Positions 54,118 to 63,321 of a stretch of 64,000 bases of DNA are shown here, piece after piece. Made by a program: the position numbers and the translations under genes. The stretch's first letter is position 1. Every line of letters starts with the position of its first letter. The notes beneath the pieces were generated by a model, which made no database searches, had not been told where the DNA came from, and was given only the letters and a program-made list of their open reading frames with translations. The stretch is from Capnocytophaga sp. (GTDB lineage: Bacteria > Bacteroidota > Bacteroidia > Flavobacteriales > Flavobacteriaceae), in assembly GCF_030532915.1 (NCBI RefSeq), contig NZ_JAUNKD010000005.1, forward strand, positions 43,843 through 107,842, given 5' to 3'.

Positions 54118-56157
54118 TCACGGAAGCGTTTCTTCGGCTATTATATACGCTCCTTTTTCAGCGGTGGCGTGAAACGGAATGCCAAGTTCTTCACTTTTTG
54201 CCTGCCATTTTTTGATAAGATAAGATGCATTACTACCATCAGCAATCACCTTTTTAGGCTTAATTTTCAGCAACATACGTTCAAAATTTATTTTAGGAGA
54301 TTGCGTAATAATTATTTTATCAATAGGAATATTTTCAGAAATGGGAAAAACACCCAAACTATCCAAACACAATATATTTTTATTTTGATAATCAAACAAA
54401 TGTGGTATTTTTCTAATGGAAATATCCGAAGTACCAATCGTTTTGGCATAATTAGTTACGATGTTATTTTGTGTCGTATCATTTTGAAAAACAATCAATT
54501 GCTTTGCGTTTCGTATTAAAAATAAACTTTTTTGATGAATTTGGAAAACAGTCATCGTCTTTGAAGTCTCCAACTTGTATTTTTCATAGAAAAGAACTGA
54601 CTGAAACAGCAAAACTGACAGCAAAAACAGCATAATTCTTCTAAAATTTTGTTTATTTAGCCAAAAAATTAGCAATAAAATCACCACAAAGGAACAAATC
54701 AATAGTTTTTCATTAAAATAAACATTTCTAACAATAAAATATTCTTGCGAAGCTATCATTTTTGCCAAAAAATTCATCAAATTAATTATTTTTTCCAATA
54801 AAAACACTAAAAATGACGGTAATATATCAAAAAAACCAAGAAAAATCATCAAAAATCCCAGTACCAAAACCGGCGACAACAACGGGACTATCAATAAATT
54901 TGACGCGAAGAAAAGTAGCGGAAATTGATGAAAATAATACAAACTTATAGGCAACACCCCAATTTGAGCCGAAAAACCAATGATTGTCAATGACCAAACA
55001 TACCGCAACAAACTATTTTTGGGTTTCCACCATTTTTCCATACGAGGATAAAATGTTAAAATTGAAAAAACTGCGGCATAACTTAACTGAAAACCAAGAG
55101 CATACAAAAAATTTGGATACACCAATAACAGCAAAAGCATTGAAAGCATCAAGGCATCAAAACGCCCCTGCCTGCGATTGATTTGCAGTGAAATCCCTAT
55201 AAAACTGAACATTGTAACGGCTCGCAAAACGGAAGGTGAAAGTCCGGCAAGAAAGGCAAATGTCCATAAAATCAACAATAACGCAACAAATCGGAAGATT
55301 TTGAAAAACTTTGTGTTGGGTAATCTTTGCAGAAAAAACAATAAAATTACCGTAATAATCCCGACGTGCAATCCTGAAATTGCCAAAATATGAACCGCTC
55401 CGGCATCAATATATTGCTGGTAAATCGTATCATCCAATTGATTGCGTTGCCCTAAAAGTAAGGTTTTTAAAATAGAAGACGTTGATTTTGAAAAATTTGC
55501 ATCAATAATTTCAAATGCTTTTTCGCGGATAATTTCGGCATATTTCTGTAAAGACGCTGTTTTTGAATCGCTTTTCAAAATATGATACGAACCTACATTT
55601 GTTCGCCAAAAAACACCTTGACGTTCCATATAAACTTTATAATCAAACTGATACGGATTTTTAGGCGGTGATATGGTTCGTAACTGAGATGTAAACGCAA
55701 AATAATCATCTGTTTGCAAATGACTTTTTCTGAGCGTATCTGTCGGAAAAAAACACAAAATATCCCCCGTAACTCTTTGATTATCTGCCGAAATGAGCCG
55801 TACTTTATAGGTTGTACCAAAATCTGCTTCCGATACTTTTTCTATGACTCTGGCTTGCAACAAATAACCGGTATTTTCTTTTAATTGATTGGTGTAATGA
55901 TTTGATTTTGAAGTAGGATTACGCAAAACACTCACCCAAGCACCCAATACAATAGCTACGATAAAAGTGTGAAAAGCAAAAAACTTTCTGAATTTACTTT
56001 TCTTCACAGAAAGAAACAAATGTACTGATATTGAAAATAGTAGTACGAAAAACAATAAAGAAACGCCCCATAACGGCACAGAAAAAACGCCCGAAATTGC
56101 AATTCCTGTTACAATTCCCGAAAGTAAAATTAATATAGGCGTGTTTACAAATTTCAC
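54118..56157 (-). CDS. comEC: ComEC/Rec2-family DNA uptake channel protein
   Basis: 679 aa from the GTG at 56157, which overlaps the upstream TGA stop by four bases and gives MKFVNTPILILLSGIVTGIA, a usual flavobacterial ComEC start. An ATG at 56193 would add 12 basic residues and overlap the upstream gene by 40 bp. An N-terminal OB-like periplasmic domain (about 90-220) precedes the competence helices (DAGAVHILAISGLHVGIITV; AGLSPSVLRAVTMFSFIGIS). The C-terminal beta-lactamase-like part is shortened and degenerate. Family role: inner-membrane passage of single-stranded DNA during transformation; whether this strain is competent cannot be told. Confidence 0.87.
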   Translation of the reverse strand: MKFVNTPILILLSGIVTGIAISGVFSVPLWGVSLLFFVLLFSISVHLFLSVKKSKFRKFFAFHTFIVAIVLGAWVSVLRNPTSKSNHYTNQLKENTGYLLQARVIEKVSEADFGTTYKVRLISADNQRVTGDILCFFPTDTLRKSHLQTDDYFAFTSQLRTISPPKNPYQFDYKVYMERQGVFWRTNVGSYHILKSDSKTASLQKYAEIIREKAFEIIDANFSKSTSSILKTLLLGQRNQLDDTIYQQYIDAGAVHILAISGLHVGIITVILLFFLQRLPNTKFFKIFRFVALLLILWTFAFLAGLSPSVLRAVTMFSFIGISLQINRRQGRFDALMLSMLLLLLVYPNFLYALGFQLSYAAVFSILTFYPRMEKWWKPKNSLLRYVWSLTIIGFSAQIGVLPISLYYFHQFPLLFFASNLLIVPLLSPVLVLGFLMIFLGFFDILPSFLVFLLEKIINLMNFLAKMIASQEYFIVRNVYFNEKLLICSFVVILLLIFWLNKQNFRRIMLFLLSVLLFQSVLFYEKYKLETSKTMTVFQIHQKSLFLIRNAKQLIVFQNDTTQNNIVTNYAKTIGTSDISIRKIPHLFDYQNKNILCLDSLGVFPISENIPIDKIIITQSPKINFERMLLKIKPKKVIADGSNASYLIKKWQAKSEELGIPFHATAEKGAYIIAEETLP

Positions 56158-56795
56158 ATAACTCTTCTTGCTTTTCGGTAGGCTTTTGACCAATATCCCT
56201 CATTCATTGACGAGATAATAACGCCTCTCGAAGTTGATGAATGTATAAATTTTATTTCTTTTTCAGTTTCCACAACAATCCCTACGTGTGAAATGCGTTT
56301 GCTTTTTCCTGTTACAAAAAACAGTAAATCACCTATTTGCACGTTTTTCAAATCCACAGGTTTACCCTGTTCAGCCATCTCGTGCGATGAACGATGTAAC
56401 GAAATGGCAACGGGTGCAAAAGCGGCTGATACAAAACCCGAACAATCAAAACCCGAACGTGTTGTGCCTCCGTATTTGTATGGAGAACCTAAATAAGACA
56501 ATGCCGTGTCAAGCACCACTTGTTGCTGTTCGCCAAGTGAATACGAATTTGTCCTTTTTGTTTCTACCGTTTCAGATTCGTTACGTTTTGTGGTTCTTAC
56601 TTCTTTTTCAGTGTTTTTTTTCTGATTTTTAGTTTTTTGAAAAACTGCCGAATCGGTTGTTTTTGGTTTCCTCACCGAAGTTTTTTCTTCTATAACAGCT
56701 TTATTTCCTGTGCGTTTACGTGAACTATAACGTTCAGCACACGAAAAAAGCAAAAAACCAAAAACAAATAATAAAGTTATTTTTATAATTTTCAT
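56154..56795 (-). CDS. NlpC/P60 lipoprotein (cell-wall peptidase)
   Basis: 213 aa from the ATG at 56795; the ATG at 56822 would add nine residues before the signal. Lipobox LFSC gives Cys19. A basic, Thr/Lys-rich linker (about 20-90) precedes the C40 peptidase domain. The catalytic Cys is in SGFDCSGFVSAAF, the His in RISHVGIVVETE, and the third polar residue in FIHSSTSRGV. Such enzymes cut peptide stems of peptidoglycan. The stop overlaps the comEC start by four bases, so the two are translationally linked. Confidence 0.9.
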   Translation of the reverse strand: MKIIKITLLFVFGFLLFSCAERYSSRKRTGNKAVIEEKTSVRKPKTTDSAVFQKTKNQKKNTEKEVRTTKRNESETVETKRTNSYSLGEQQQVVLDTALSYLGSPYKYGGTTRSGFDCSGFVSAAFAPVAISLHRSSHEMAEQGKPVDLKNVQIGDLLFFVTGKSKRISHVGIVVETEKEIKFIHSSTSRGVIISSMNEGYWSKAYRKARRVM

Positions 56796-56828
56796 TTTTT
56801 GTTGTAAAACCTTTAAAGGCAATTAAAA

Positions 56829-56863
56829 AACTTTGGCAAAGTCTGTGTAACTTTACCAAAGTT
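56829..56863 (-). terminator. terminator after clpC (palindrome of the CTTTGG-CAAAG family)
   Basis: AACTTTGGCAAAGT (56829-56842) pairs with ACTTTACCAAAGTT (56850-56863) except for one C/A mismatch. On the minus strand it starts 7 bp after the clpC stop and is followed by TTTTTTAATT. Confidence 0.8.
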
Positions 56864-56869
56864 CAGCAT

Positions 56870-59392
56870 CTAACTTAATAATTTTGTAGTTATTACAAGA
56901 TTTTCTTCGTTTGCATCTACATCAAAATAAATGGTATCGCCTTCTTTTATGTGAGTCGCTACGATTTCTTCTGCAAGCAAATCTTCTACATATTTTTGAA
57001 TGGCACGTTTTAAAGGACGCGCGCCATATTGCTTATCGTACCCTTTTTCAGCGATAAAATCACGGGCTTTTTCTGAAAGTTCAATGGTGTATCCCAAATC
57101 CTTGATACGTGAATATAACTTATTCAGCTCAATATCAATGATTTTGAAAATATCTTCTTTACTCAACGGATTGAAAGTTATCACATCATCAATTCGGTTT
57201 AAAAACTCGGGAGCGAACACTTTTTTAAGCGCATTTTCAATGATGGATTTTTCGTGGCTGTCCGATTGTGCCATTTTGGCAGAAGTCCCGAAACCGATTC
57301 CTTGTCCAAAATCCTTCACCTGTCTTGCTCCAATGTTCGATGTCATAATAATAATGCAATTTCTGAAATCGATTTTTCGTCCTAAACTATCCGTTAAAAA
57401 ACCGTCATCAAGCACCTGTAAAAGCATATTAAACACATCGGGGTGTGCTTTTTCTATCTCGTCAAGCAACACTACGGAATATGGTTTACGACGCACTTTT
57501 TCAGTAAGTTGCCCACCTTCTTCGTAGCCCACATACCCCGGAGGTGCACCGATTAAGCGCGTAGTGGAAAATTTCTCCATATATTCGCTCATATCAATGC
57601 GAATCATAGTTTCTTCTGAATCAAACAGTTCACGCGCCAAAACCTTTGCCAATTGTGTTTTTCCGACCCCCGTTTGTCCCAAAAAGATAAACGAACCAAT
57701 GGGTTTATTCGGGTCTTTCAGTCCGGTTCGGTTGCGTTTAATAGCTTTTATAACTTTCTCAATAGCAACATCTTGACCGATTATTTTCTTTTTAATGGTA
57801 TCCGAAAGTGTTGATAATTTGCTCATTTCGGTTTGGGCAATTCGGTTTACGGGAATGCCGCTCATCATTGAAACCACATCGGCGATATGCTCTTCCGTAA
57901 CCATATCACGATGCAATTTTGCTTCTTCTTCCCATTTTCTATGTAATTCGGCTAAATGTTGCTCAATTTTTTTCTCATCGTCACGCAAACGGGCGGCTTC
58001 CTCAAATTGCTGGCGCGAAACCGCATCGTTTTTTGATTTGATAACTCCTTCTAATTCAGACTCTAATTCCAAAATTTTCTTCGGAACTTTCATTTGCGTG
58101 ATGTGAATACGCGAACCTGCCTCATCAAGGGCATCAAGAGCTTTATCGGGCAGAAATCGGTCGGTCAGGTAACGACTGGTAAGTTTCACGCAAGCCTCAA
58201 TGGCTTCATCTGTGTATGTTACGCTGTGATGATCTTCATATTTTTTCTTGATATTATGCAGAATTTCAATGGTTTCGTCAATTGTAGTGGGCTCCACGAT
58301 TACCTTTTGAAACCGTCGCTCCAACGCTCCGTCTTTTTCAATGGACTGGCGATATTCATCCAAAGTTGTTGCACCAATACACTGAATTTCACCCCGTGCC
58401 AAAGCCGGTTTAAACATATTCGACGCATCAAGGCTTCCCGTAGCGCCACCCGCACCGACAATCGTATGAATTTCATCAATAAAAAGAATGATGTCGTCAT
58501 TTTTCTCCAACTCATTCATTATGGCTTTCATACGTTCTTCAAACTGACCGCGATACTTGGTTCCTGCCACTAACGAAGCCAAATCAAGGGTTACCACTCG
58601 TTTGTTGTAAAGCACGCGCGAAACCTTTTTTTCGATGATTCGAAGTGCAAGTCCCTCAGCAATAGCACTTTTACCCACTCCCGGCTCTCCGATTAGTAGC
58701 GGATTATTTTTCTTACGGCGACTCAAAATTTGTGAAACGCGCTCAATTTCTTTTTCGCGTCCCACCACGGGGTCTAACTTACCTTGTTCCGCCAATGCTG
58801 TTAAATCGCGTCCGAAATTGTCAAGGACAGTCAATTTACGAGGATTTTTTTGAGTTCCTGCCGGTTCAGATGTCTGCTCCCGATTTCTGTCATAAGGCGG
58901 TCTTTCTTCACGCTCCTCCTCATCAAATTCATTGGTGGGCGAGGTGAAAAAATTATCATCACGAATGGGCTGTGTTTTTGTTTTAACCAACTCATAATCA
59001 ACACCTAATTTATTAAATACCTTAGTTGTCGGGTCATTTTCATTACGAAGGATGCTGAGCAATAAATGCCCTGTGTTAATCTCCTCACTTTGAGAGCGTT
59101 TTGCTTCCAAATAGGTTGCCTGCATCGCTCTTTCGGCTTGTGTTGTGAAATGAATGGCGTTGTAATTAGGCGGATTTAAGCCGCGCGCCGAAGTAAGCGT
59201 GTGAATCCCCTGTCGCAATCGGTCAATATCTGTTTTTAAACTCAACAAAATATCAATTGCGGTTCCGGCTCCTTCCTGCAACATTGCTAAAATAATATGC
59301 TCAGTACCAACGGTTGATTGCCCCAAACGAATTGCTTCGTCTTTGCTGTATGTAAAGATTCTCTTAACTCTTGGCGAAAAATTATCACTCAT
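56870..59392 (-). CDS. clpC: ATP-dependent Clp protease ATP-binding subunit ClpC
   Basis: 840 aa AAA+ unfoldase that feeds ClpP. A double Clp N-domain (1-145) is followed by an acidic, Arg/Pro-rich linker. AAA-1 has Walker A GEPGVGKS (235-242), and a UVR-like coiled motif (about 450-485, [20 protein letters not shown]) marks the ClpC type. AAA-2 has Walker A GQTGVGKT (572-579). The [20 protein letters not shown] box is near the C-terminus. Promoter at 59473-59502 and terminator at 56829-56863 make it monocistronic. Confidence 0.96.
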   Translation of the reverse strand: MSDNFSPRVKRIFTYSKDEAIRLGQSTVGTEHIILAMLQEGAGTAIDILLSLKTDIDRLRQGIHTLTSARGLNPPNYNAIHFTTQAERAMQATYLEAKRSQSEEINTGHLLLSILRNENDPTTKVFNKLGVDYELVKTKTQPIRDDNFFTSPTNEFDEEEREERPPYDRNREQTSEPAGTQKNPRKLTVLDNFGRDLTALAEQGKLDPVVGREKEIERVSQILSRRKKNNPLLIGEPGVGKSAIAEGLALRIIEKKVSRVLYNKRVVTLDLASLVAGTKYRGQFEERMKAIMNELEKNDDIILFIDEIHTIVGAGGATGSLDASNMFKPALARGEIQCIGATTLDEYRQSIEKDGALERRFQKVIVEPTTIDETIEILHNIKKKYEDHHSVTYTDEAIEACVKLTSRYLTDRFLPDKALDALDEAGSRIHITQMKVPKKILELESELEGVIKSKNDAVSRQQFEEAARLRDDEKKIEQHLAELHRKWEEEAKLHRDMVTEEHIADVVSMMSGIPVNRIAQTEMSKLSTLSDTIKKKIIGQDVAIEKVIKAIKRNRTGLKDPNKPIGSFIFLGQTGVGKTQLAKVLARELFDSEETMIRIDMSEYMEKFSTTRLIGAPPGYVGYEEGGQLTEKVRRKPYSVVLLDEIEKAHPDVFNMLLQVLDDGFLTDSLGRKIDFRNCIIIMTSNIGARQVKDFGQGIGFGTSAKMAQSDSHEKSIIENALKKVFAPEFLNRIDDVITFNPLSKEDIFKIIDIELNKLYSRIKDLGYTIELSEKARDFIAEKGYDKQYGARPLKRAIQKYVEDLLAEEIVATHIKEGDTIYFDVDANEENLVITTKLLS

Positions 59393-59472
59393 AAAAATTT
59401 ATTTCTAATGCAGGTTAGGTAACAAAAATCATTCCTTTTATAAAAGACTGAAATATTGTCATAATTTTCGGG

Positions 59473-59502
59473 TAAAGGTATGCAAAAATTTTGAATATGC
59501 AA
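59473..59502 (-). promoter_or_regulatory. promoter of clpC
   Basis: On the minus strand TTG (59502-59500), 19-bp spacer, TACCTTTA (59480-59473). The last base differs from the TAnnTTTG consensus. It lies about 80 bp upstream of the clpC ATG. Confidence 0.55.
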
Positions 59503-59508
59503 AAAGAA

Positions 59509-59540
59509 AAAAGACGAAGGTTTATTCACCCTCGTCTTTT
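59509..59540 (-). terminator. terminator after lpdA
   Basis: AAAAGACGA (59509-59517) and its complement (59532-59540), a 9-bp stem that extends inward with GG/CC after one mismatch; 18 bp after the lpdA stop on the minus strand, followed by T-rich sequence. Confidence 0.82.
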
Positions 59541-59558
59541 TCAATCATTTATGATATT

Positions 59559-60950
59559 TTAAATATGAATCACTTCGTCATAAGCGGCGGCTACGGCTTC
59601 CATAACTGCCTCACTCATAGTTGGGTGCGGGTGAACGGCTTTAAGCACTTCGTGTCCTGTGGTTTCGAGTTTTCGGGCAACGACTGCTTCGGCAATCATA
59701 TCGGTAACGCCCGCTCCAATCATATGGCAACCAAGCCATTCGCCGTATTTAGCATCAAAAATTACTTTTACGAATCCGTCAGAATTTCCGCCTGCTTTGG
59801 CTTTACCCGATGCCGAGAACGGGAATTTGCCCACCTTAATATCGTATCCTTTCTCGCGAGCCTGTTTTTCGGTAAGCCCCACCGAAGCAATTTCGGGCGT
59901 GCAATAGGTACAACCCGGAATGTTTCCGTAGTCAAGCGGTTCAACGTGTAAGCCTTTGATTTTCTCCACACAAAGGATTCCTTCGGCAGAAGCCACGTGT
60001 GCCAATGCCTGCCCCGGCGTAACGTCGCCAATGGCATAATACCCCGGAACGTTGGTTTGATAGAATTTATCCACCAGAATTTTATCACGATCAGTGGCAA
60101 TTCCAACTTCCTCTAAACCAATATTTTCGATATTTGTTTTAATTCCTACGGCAGAAAGAAGCACGTCCGCTTCCAACACTTCCTCGCCTTTGGCCGTTTT
60201 CACGTAAGCCTTCACGCCATTGCCCGACGTATCGACTTTGGTTACTTCCGAAGAGGTCATAATTTTGATGCCGTTTTTCTTGAAACTGCGTTCCAATTGT
60301 TTTGAAACGTCCTCATCTTCAACAGGAACGATGTTCGGCATAAATTCCACGATGGTTACTTCGGTTCCCATTGAATTGTAAAAATAAGCAAATTCGATAC
60401 CGATGGCGCCGCTTCCGACCACAATCATTTTTTTGGGTTGCTCGGGCAGGGTAAGTGCCTGACGATAACCGATGATTTTCTTTCCGTCTTGCGGAAGAGC
60501 GGGCAATTCACGTGAGCGAGCCCCCGTAGCGATGATGATATGGTCAGCGGAATATTCGGTTGTTTTGCCGTCTTTGTCTTTAACTTCCACTTTTTTGCCG
60601 GGTTTTACCTTTCCGTAGCCTTCGATAACGTCAATTTTGTTCTTTTTCATCAAAAATTGAACGCCTTTGCTCATTGAATCGGCTACATCGCGGCTTCTTT
60701 TTACGACTTTTGCAAAATCTTTATCAAATTCCTTCACGGAAAGCCCATAATCGGACGCGTGTTTTAAATATTCAAACACCTGAGCCGATTTTAAAAGTGC
60801 TTTGGTAGGGATACACCCCCAATTCAAGCACACACCACCCAAGTTTTCTTTTTCAATAACGGCTGTTTTGAAGCCCAATTGCGAAGCTCTGATGGCAGTA
60901 ACGTATCCGCCGGGACCGCTTCCCAATACAATAATGTCGTATTTACTCAT
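59559..60950 (-). CDS. lpdA: dihydrolipoyl dehydrogenase
   Basis: 463 aa flavoprotein, the E3 component of 2-oxo acid dehydrogenase complexes and possibly of glycine cleavage. It reoxidises dihydrolipoamide with NAD+. FAD motif IIVLGSGPGGYVTAIRA; redox disulfide GGVCLNWGCIPTKAL; NAD motif IVVGSGAIGIEFAYF; and the C-terminal His-Glu pair in VHPHPTMSEAVMEA. No E1/E2 genes are next to it, so it probably serves several complexes. A single gene ended by a hairpin. Confidence 0.95.
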   Translation of the reverse strand: MSKYDIIVLGSGPGGYVTAIRASQLGFKTAVIEKENLGGVCLNWGCIPTKALLKSAQVFEYLKHASDYGLSVKEFDKDFAKVVKRSRDVADSMSKGVQFLMKKNKIDVIEGYGKVKPGKKVEVKDKDGKTTEYSADHIIIATGARSRELPALPQDGKKIIGYRQALTLPEQPKKMIVVGSGAIGIEFAYFYNSMGTEVTIVEFMPNIVPVEDEDVSKQLERSFKKNGIKIMTSSEVTKVDTSGNGVKAYVKTAKGEEVLEADVLLSAVGIKTNIENIGLEEVGIATDRDKILVDKFYQTNVPGYYAIGDVTPGQALAHVASAEGILCVEKIKGLHVEPLDYGNIPGCTYCTPEIASVGLTEKQAREKGYDIKVGKFPFSASGKAKAGGNSDGFVKVIFDAKYGEWLGCHMIGAGVTDMIAEAVVARKLETTGHEVLKAVHPHPTMSEAVMEAVAAAYDEVIHI

Positions 60951-61061
60951 TTTATGAATTATTTATTTGTCAAATTAAATTTAGGTTACGAAAGTACGTA
61001 TTTTTATTTGATTTTTTAACTTTTCAGGAAAAATTTATTTTTTGATGCTCAAAAACTTGAA

Positions 61062-61094
61062 AACTTTATCAAAATTTAGAACCTTGACAAAGTT
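61062..61094 (-). terminator. degenerate CTTTGTCAAG palindrome after the glycosyltransferase gene
   Basis: AACTTTATCAAAATT (61062-61076) and AACCTTGACAAAGTT (61080-61094) can pair over most of 15 bp, with three non-Watson-Crick positions that include G-U on one strand. It begins 6 bp after the glycosyltransferase stop (minus strand), a further member of the palindrome family. Confidence 0.5.
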
Positions 61095-61099
61095 GAATG

Positions 61100-62041
61100 T
61101 CATATCGTTTCGCTCACTTTGTATCTTTCGGTTTTATTTTTGGTTTGCAAAATGATTTCACCCAAAAAACCCGCGATGAAAAACTGCGTGCCGATAACCA
61201 TTGTGATTAAGGCGATGTAAAACTCCGGACGATTGGCTATCAATCTGTTATGTGGATTAATAAATAATTTATCAACCCCCAAATACGCTGCAAAAACAAA
61301 TCCGATAAAGAACATCAGCACGCCCAAAGCCCCGAAAAAGTGCATTGGTCTTTTCCCGAAATGGGAAATGAAACTGATGGTTATCAAATCCAAAAATCCG
61401 TTGATAAACCGACTCATTCCGAATTTAGTTTGCCCGTACTTACGTGCCTGATGCTGAACTACTTTCTCGGTAATTTTTTTGTATCCGGCGTTTTTTGCCA
61501 AAACGGGGATATAGCGGTGCATTTCGCCTGAAACATCAATATTTTTAACCACCGCTTTTTTATAGGCTTTCAGTCCACAATTGAAATCGTGCAAATGCAA
61601 TCCGGAGGTTTTCCGTGCCGCCCAATTAAACAATTTTGAAGGCAGATTTTTAGTCAGTTTTGAGTCATAACGCTTTTTCTTCCAGCCTGATACCAAATCA
61701 TATCCGTCTGTGGTAATCATTTGATACAGTGCAGGAATCTCATCGGGACTATCTTGCAAATCGGCATCCATTGTGATGATAACATCACCTTGCGCTTGAG
61801 CAAACCCCACGTGTAAGGCTTGCGATTTTCCGTAATTTTTAAAAAACCGAATGCCTGACACGGAATCGTTTTGCTTTGATAATGTTTTGATTACCTCCCA
61901 CGAACTGTCCGTACTGCCGTCATCGATAAAAACAATTTGATACGAAAACCGATGCTTTGTCATCACATCAACAATCCAATTATGAAGCTCTTGCAATGAT
62001 TCTTCTTCATTGAAAAGCGGTATGACTATCGAAATTTGCAT
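61100..62041 (-). CDS. family 2 glycosyltransferase (GtrB/ArnC/DPM1-like)
   Basis: 313 aa. GT-A fold: IVIPLFNEEESLQELHNWI, VFIDDGSTDSSWEVI, and the DxD motif in TMDADLQDSPDEIP (Asp92, Asp94). Two C-terminal membrane helices (about 225-295) and a short cytoplasmic tail follow, the layout of enzymes that load a sugar onto undecaprenyl or dolichyl phosphate. The sugar and the pathway cannot be read from the sequence. Single gene on the minus strand. Confidence 0.9.
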   Translation of the reverse strand: MQISIVIPLFNEEESLQELHNWIVDVMTKHRFSYQIVFIDDGSTDSSWEVIKTLSKQNDSVSGIRFFKNYGKSQALHVGFAQAQGDVIITMDADLQDSPDEIPALYQMITTDGYDLVSGWKKKRYDSKLTKNLPSKLFNWAARKTSGLHLHDFNCGLKAYKKAVVKNIDVSGEMHRYIPVLAKNAGYKKITEKVVQHQARKYGQTKFGMSRFINGFLDLITISFISHFGKRPMHFFGALGVLMFFIGFVFAAYLGVDKLFINPHNRLIANRPEFYIALITMVIGTQFFIAGFLGEIILQTKNKTERYKVSETI

Positions 62042-62105
62042 TTATTGAACTATCTAAAAAATTTAAAGCCAAACAACTAAAAATCAGCGTAATTGACCTT
62101 GTTTA

Positions 62106-62390
62106 TTAAATCCGAATTCCAGCGGGAAGAAATTCTTTGTATTCTTTATTTCTTCTGAAAAAAGCCGTCGCTTCACTACACGTAGGCACAACCCTGAGTT
62201 TTCGGGGGGCAATGCTTTCAAGTACGGCTTTGAAAAAATCATCGGAAAACGTCTCATCCACACTTTCAGGAATATACACTTTTGTGAAAAATATTTTACG
62301 CTCTTGTATGGAATATTCCACAAAAGCAATTTCTTGATTTACCCGAGTTTGAAACTGGCGTGAAAACTCACTATTAATCACTTCAATCAT
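62106..62390 (-). CDS. small GNAT-like N-acetyltransferase domain protein (COG2388 type)
   Basis: 94 aa. The pattern NQEIAFVEYSIQERKIFFTK and the C-terminal KLRVVPTCSEATAFFRRNKE are typical of the small predicted acetyltransferases of the YjdJ/GTNAT type. They have only the core of a GNAT fold, with the Cys at the acetyl-CoA site. Substrate unknown. A shadow frame (62084-62329) overlaps it and has no family support. It is divergent from the hydrolase gene that starts 149 bp away. Confidence 0.8.
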   Translation of the reverse strand: MIEVINSEFSRQFQTRVNQEIAFVEYSIQERKIFFTKVYIPESVDETFSDDFFKAVLESIAPRKLRVVPTCSEATAFFRRNKEYKEFLPAGIRI

Positions 62391-62539
62391 ATTACTATCA
62401 AGTATTTATAAACTCAAATATTTTTAAAATAATGGTTTGTGTTTTTTGTTTTACCAAAAAATTGTACCTTTACCCTCGTATTTAAGTTTGTTATTTGGGT
62501 GCAAATTTACAAAATAAATCGTTAATTATCAATTTTGAA

Positions 62540-63208
62540 ATGATAAATCATAAAACGCACATATATTTAATGCCCGGAATGGCGGCAAGCCCTAAGATTT
62601 TTGATTTTTTAAAATTTCCGCCCCGATATGAGGTTCATCTTTTGGATTGGATTTTACCTTCAAAAGAAGAAACCTTATCGGAATATGCCTTGCGTTTGTC
62701 AAAAAATATCGCACACGAAAAACCCGTGTTGTTAGGCGTTTCATTTGGCGGAATCATCGTACAAGAAATAGCAAAACACATTGACTACGAAAAGATTATA
62801 ATTATTTCAAGCGTTAAAACAAAATACGAACTGCCCAAAAAAATGCTACTGGCTCGTTATACCAATTTGTATAAACTATTGCCCGTAAGCCTGATCAATT
62901 CACTTGAATATTGGAAGCATTTTTCTTTCATTGATTCCGTGACCAAGCGTATCGAACTTTACGAAAAATACATCGGGATGCGTTCGCCTTTTTATTTGGA
63001 ATGGTCTATTGATAAAATCGTAAATTGGCAACAAGAAGCCCCTCTACCCTACACTATTCATATTCAAGGAGATAAAGACCAAGTTTTTCCCATAAAATAT
63101 ATTTCAGATGTCATTACCATAAAAAACGGAACGCATATTATGATTTTAAACCGCCATAAATGGTTTAATGAACACCTTCCTTTATTGATTGATAAAAAAT
63201 CAGAATAA
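62540..63208 (+). CDS. alpha/beta hydrolase
   Basis: 222 aa from the ATG at 62540, giving MINHKTHIYLMPGMAASPKI; the ATG at 62495 would add 15 residues. The nucleophile elbow is VSFGG (G-V-S-F-G in LLGVSFGGIIVQEI). The acid is probably the Asp in HIQGDKDQVFP, and the His lies in NGTHIMILN. No signal peptide, so cytoplasmic. The substrate cannot be told. A promoter-like TACCTTTA at 62465-62472 with TTG at 62446-62448 lies upstream, with a 16-bp spacer. Confidence 0.82.
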   Translation: MINHKTHIYLMPGMAASPKIFDFLKFPPRYEVHLLDWILPSKEETLSEYALRLSKNIAHEKPVLLGVSFGGIIVQEIAKHIDYEKIIIISSVKTKYELPKKMLLARYTNLYKLLPVSLINSLEYWKHFSFIDSVTKRIELYEKYIGMRSPFYLEWSIDKIVNWQQEAPLPYTIHIQGDKDQVFPIKYISDVITIKNGTHIMILNRHKWFNEHLPLLIDKKSE

Positions 63209-63321
63209 AATGCTGACAACAAAAAAATTGAGAATGATTTTAAAAAATTCAAAATCATTCTCAAACACTATTAGGAAAAGACTATTTAAAAGTAAATCAA
63301 CTGATTTTCAAATTATTATCT

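Noticed and set aside
62084..62329. 81-codon minus-strand frame
   Set aside because: Overlaps the GNAT-like gene in another frame and has no family support.
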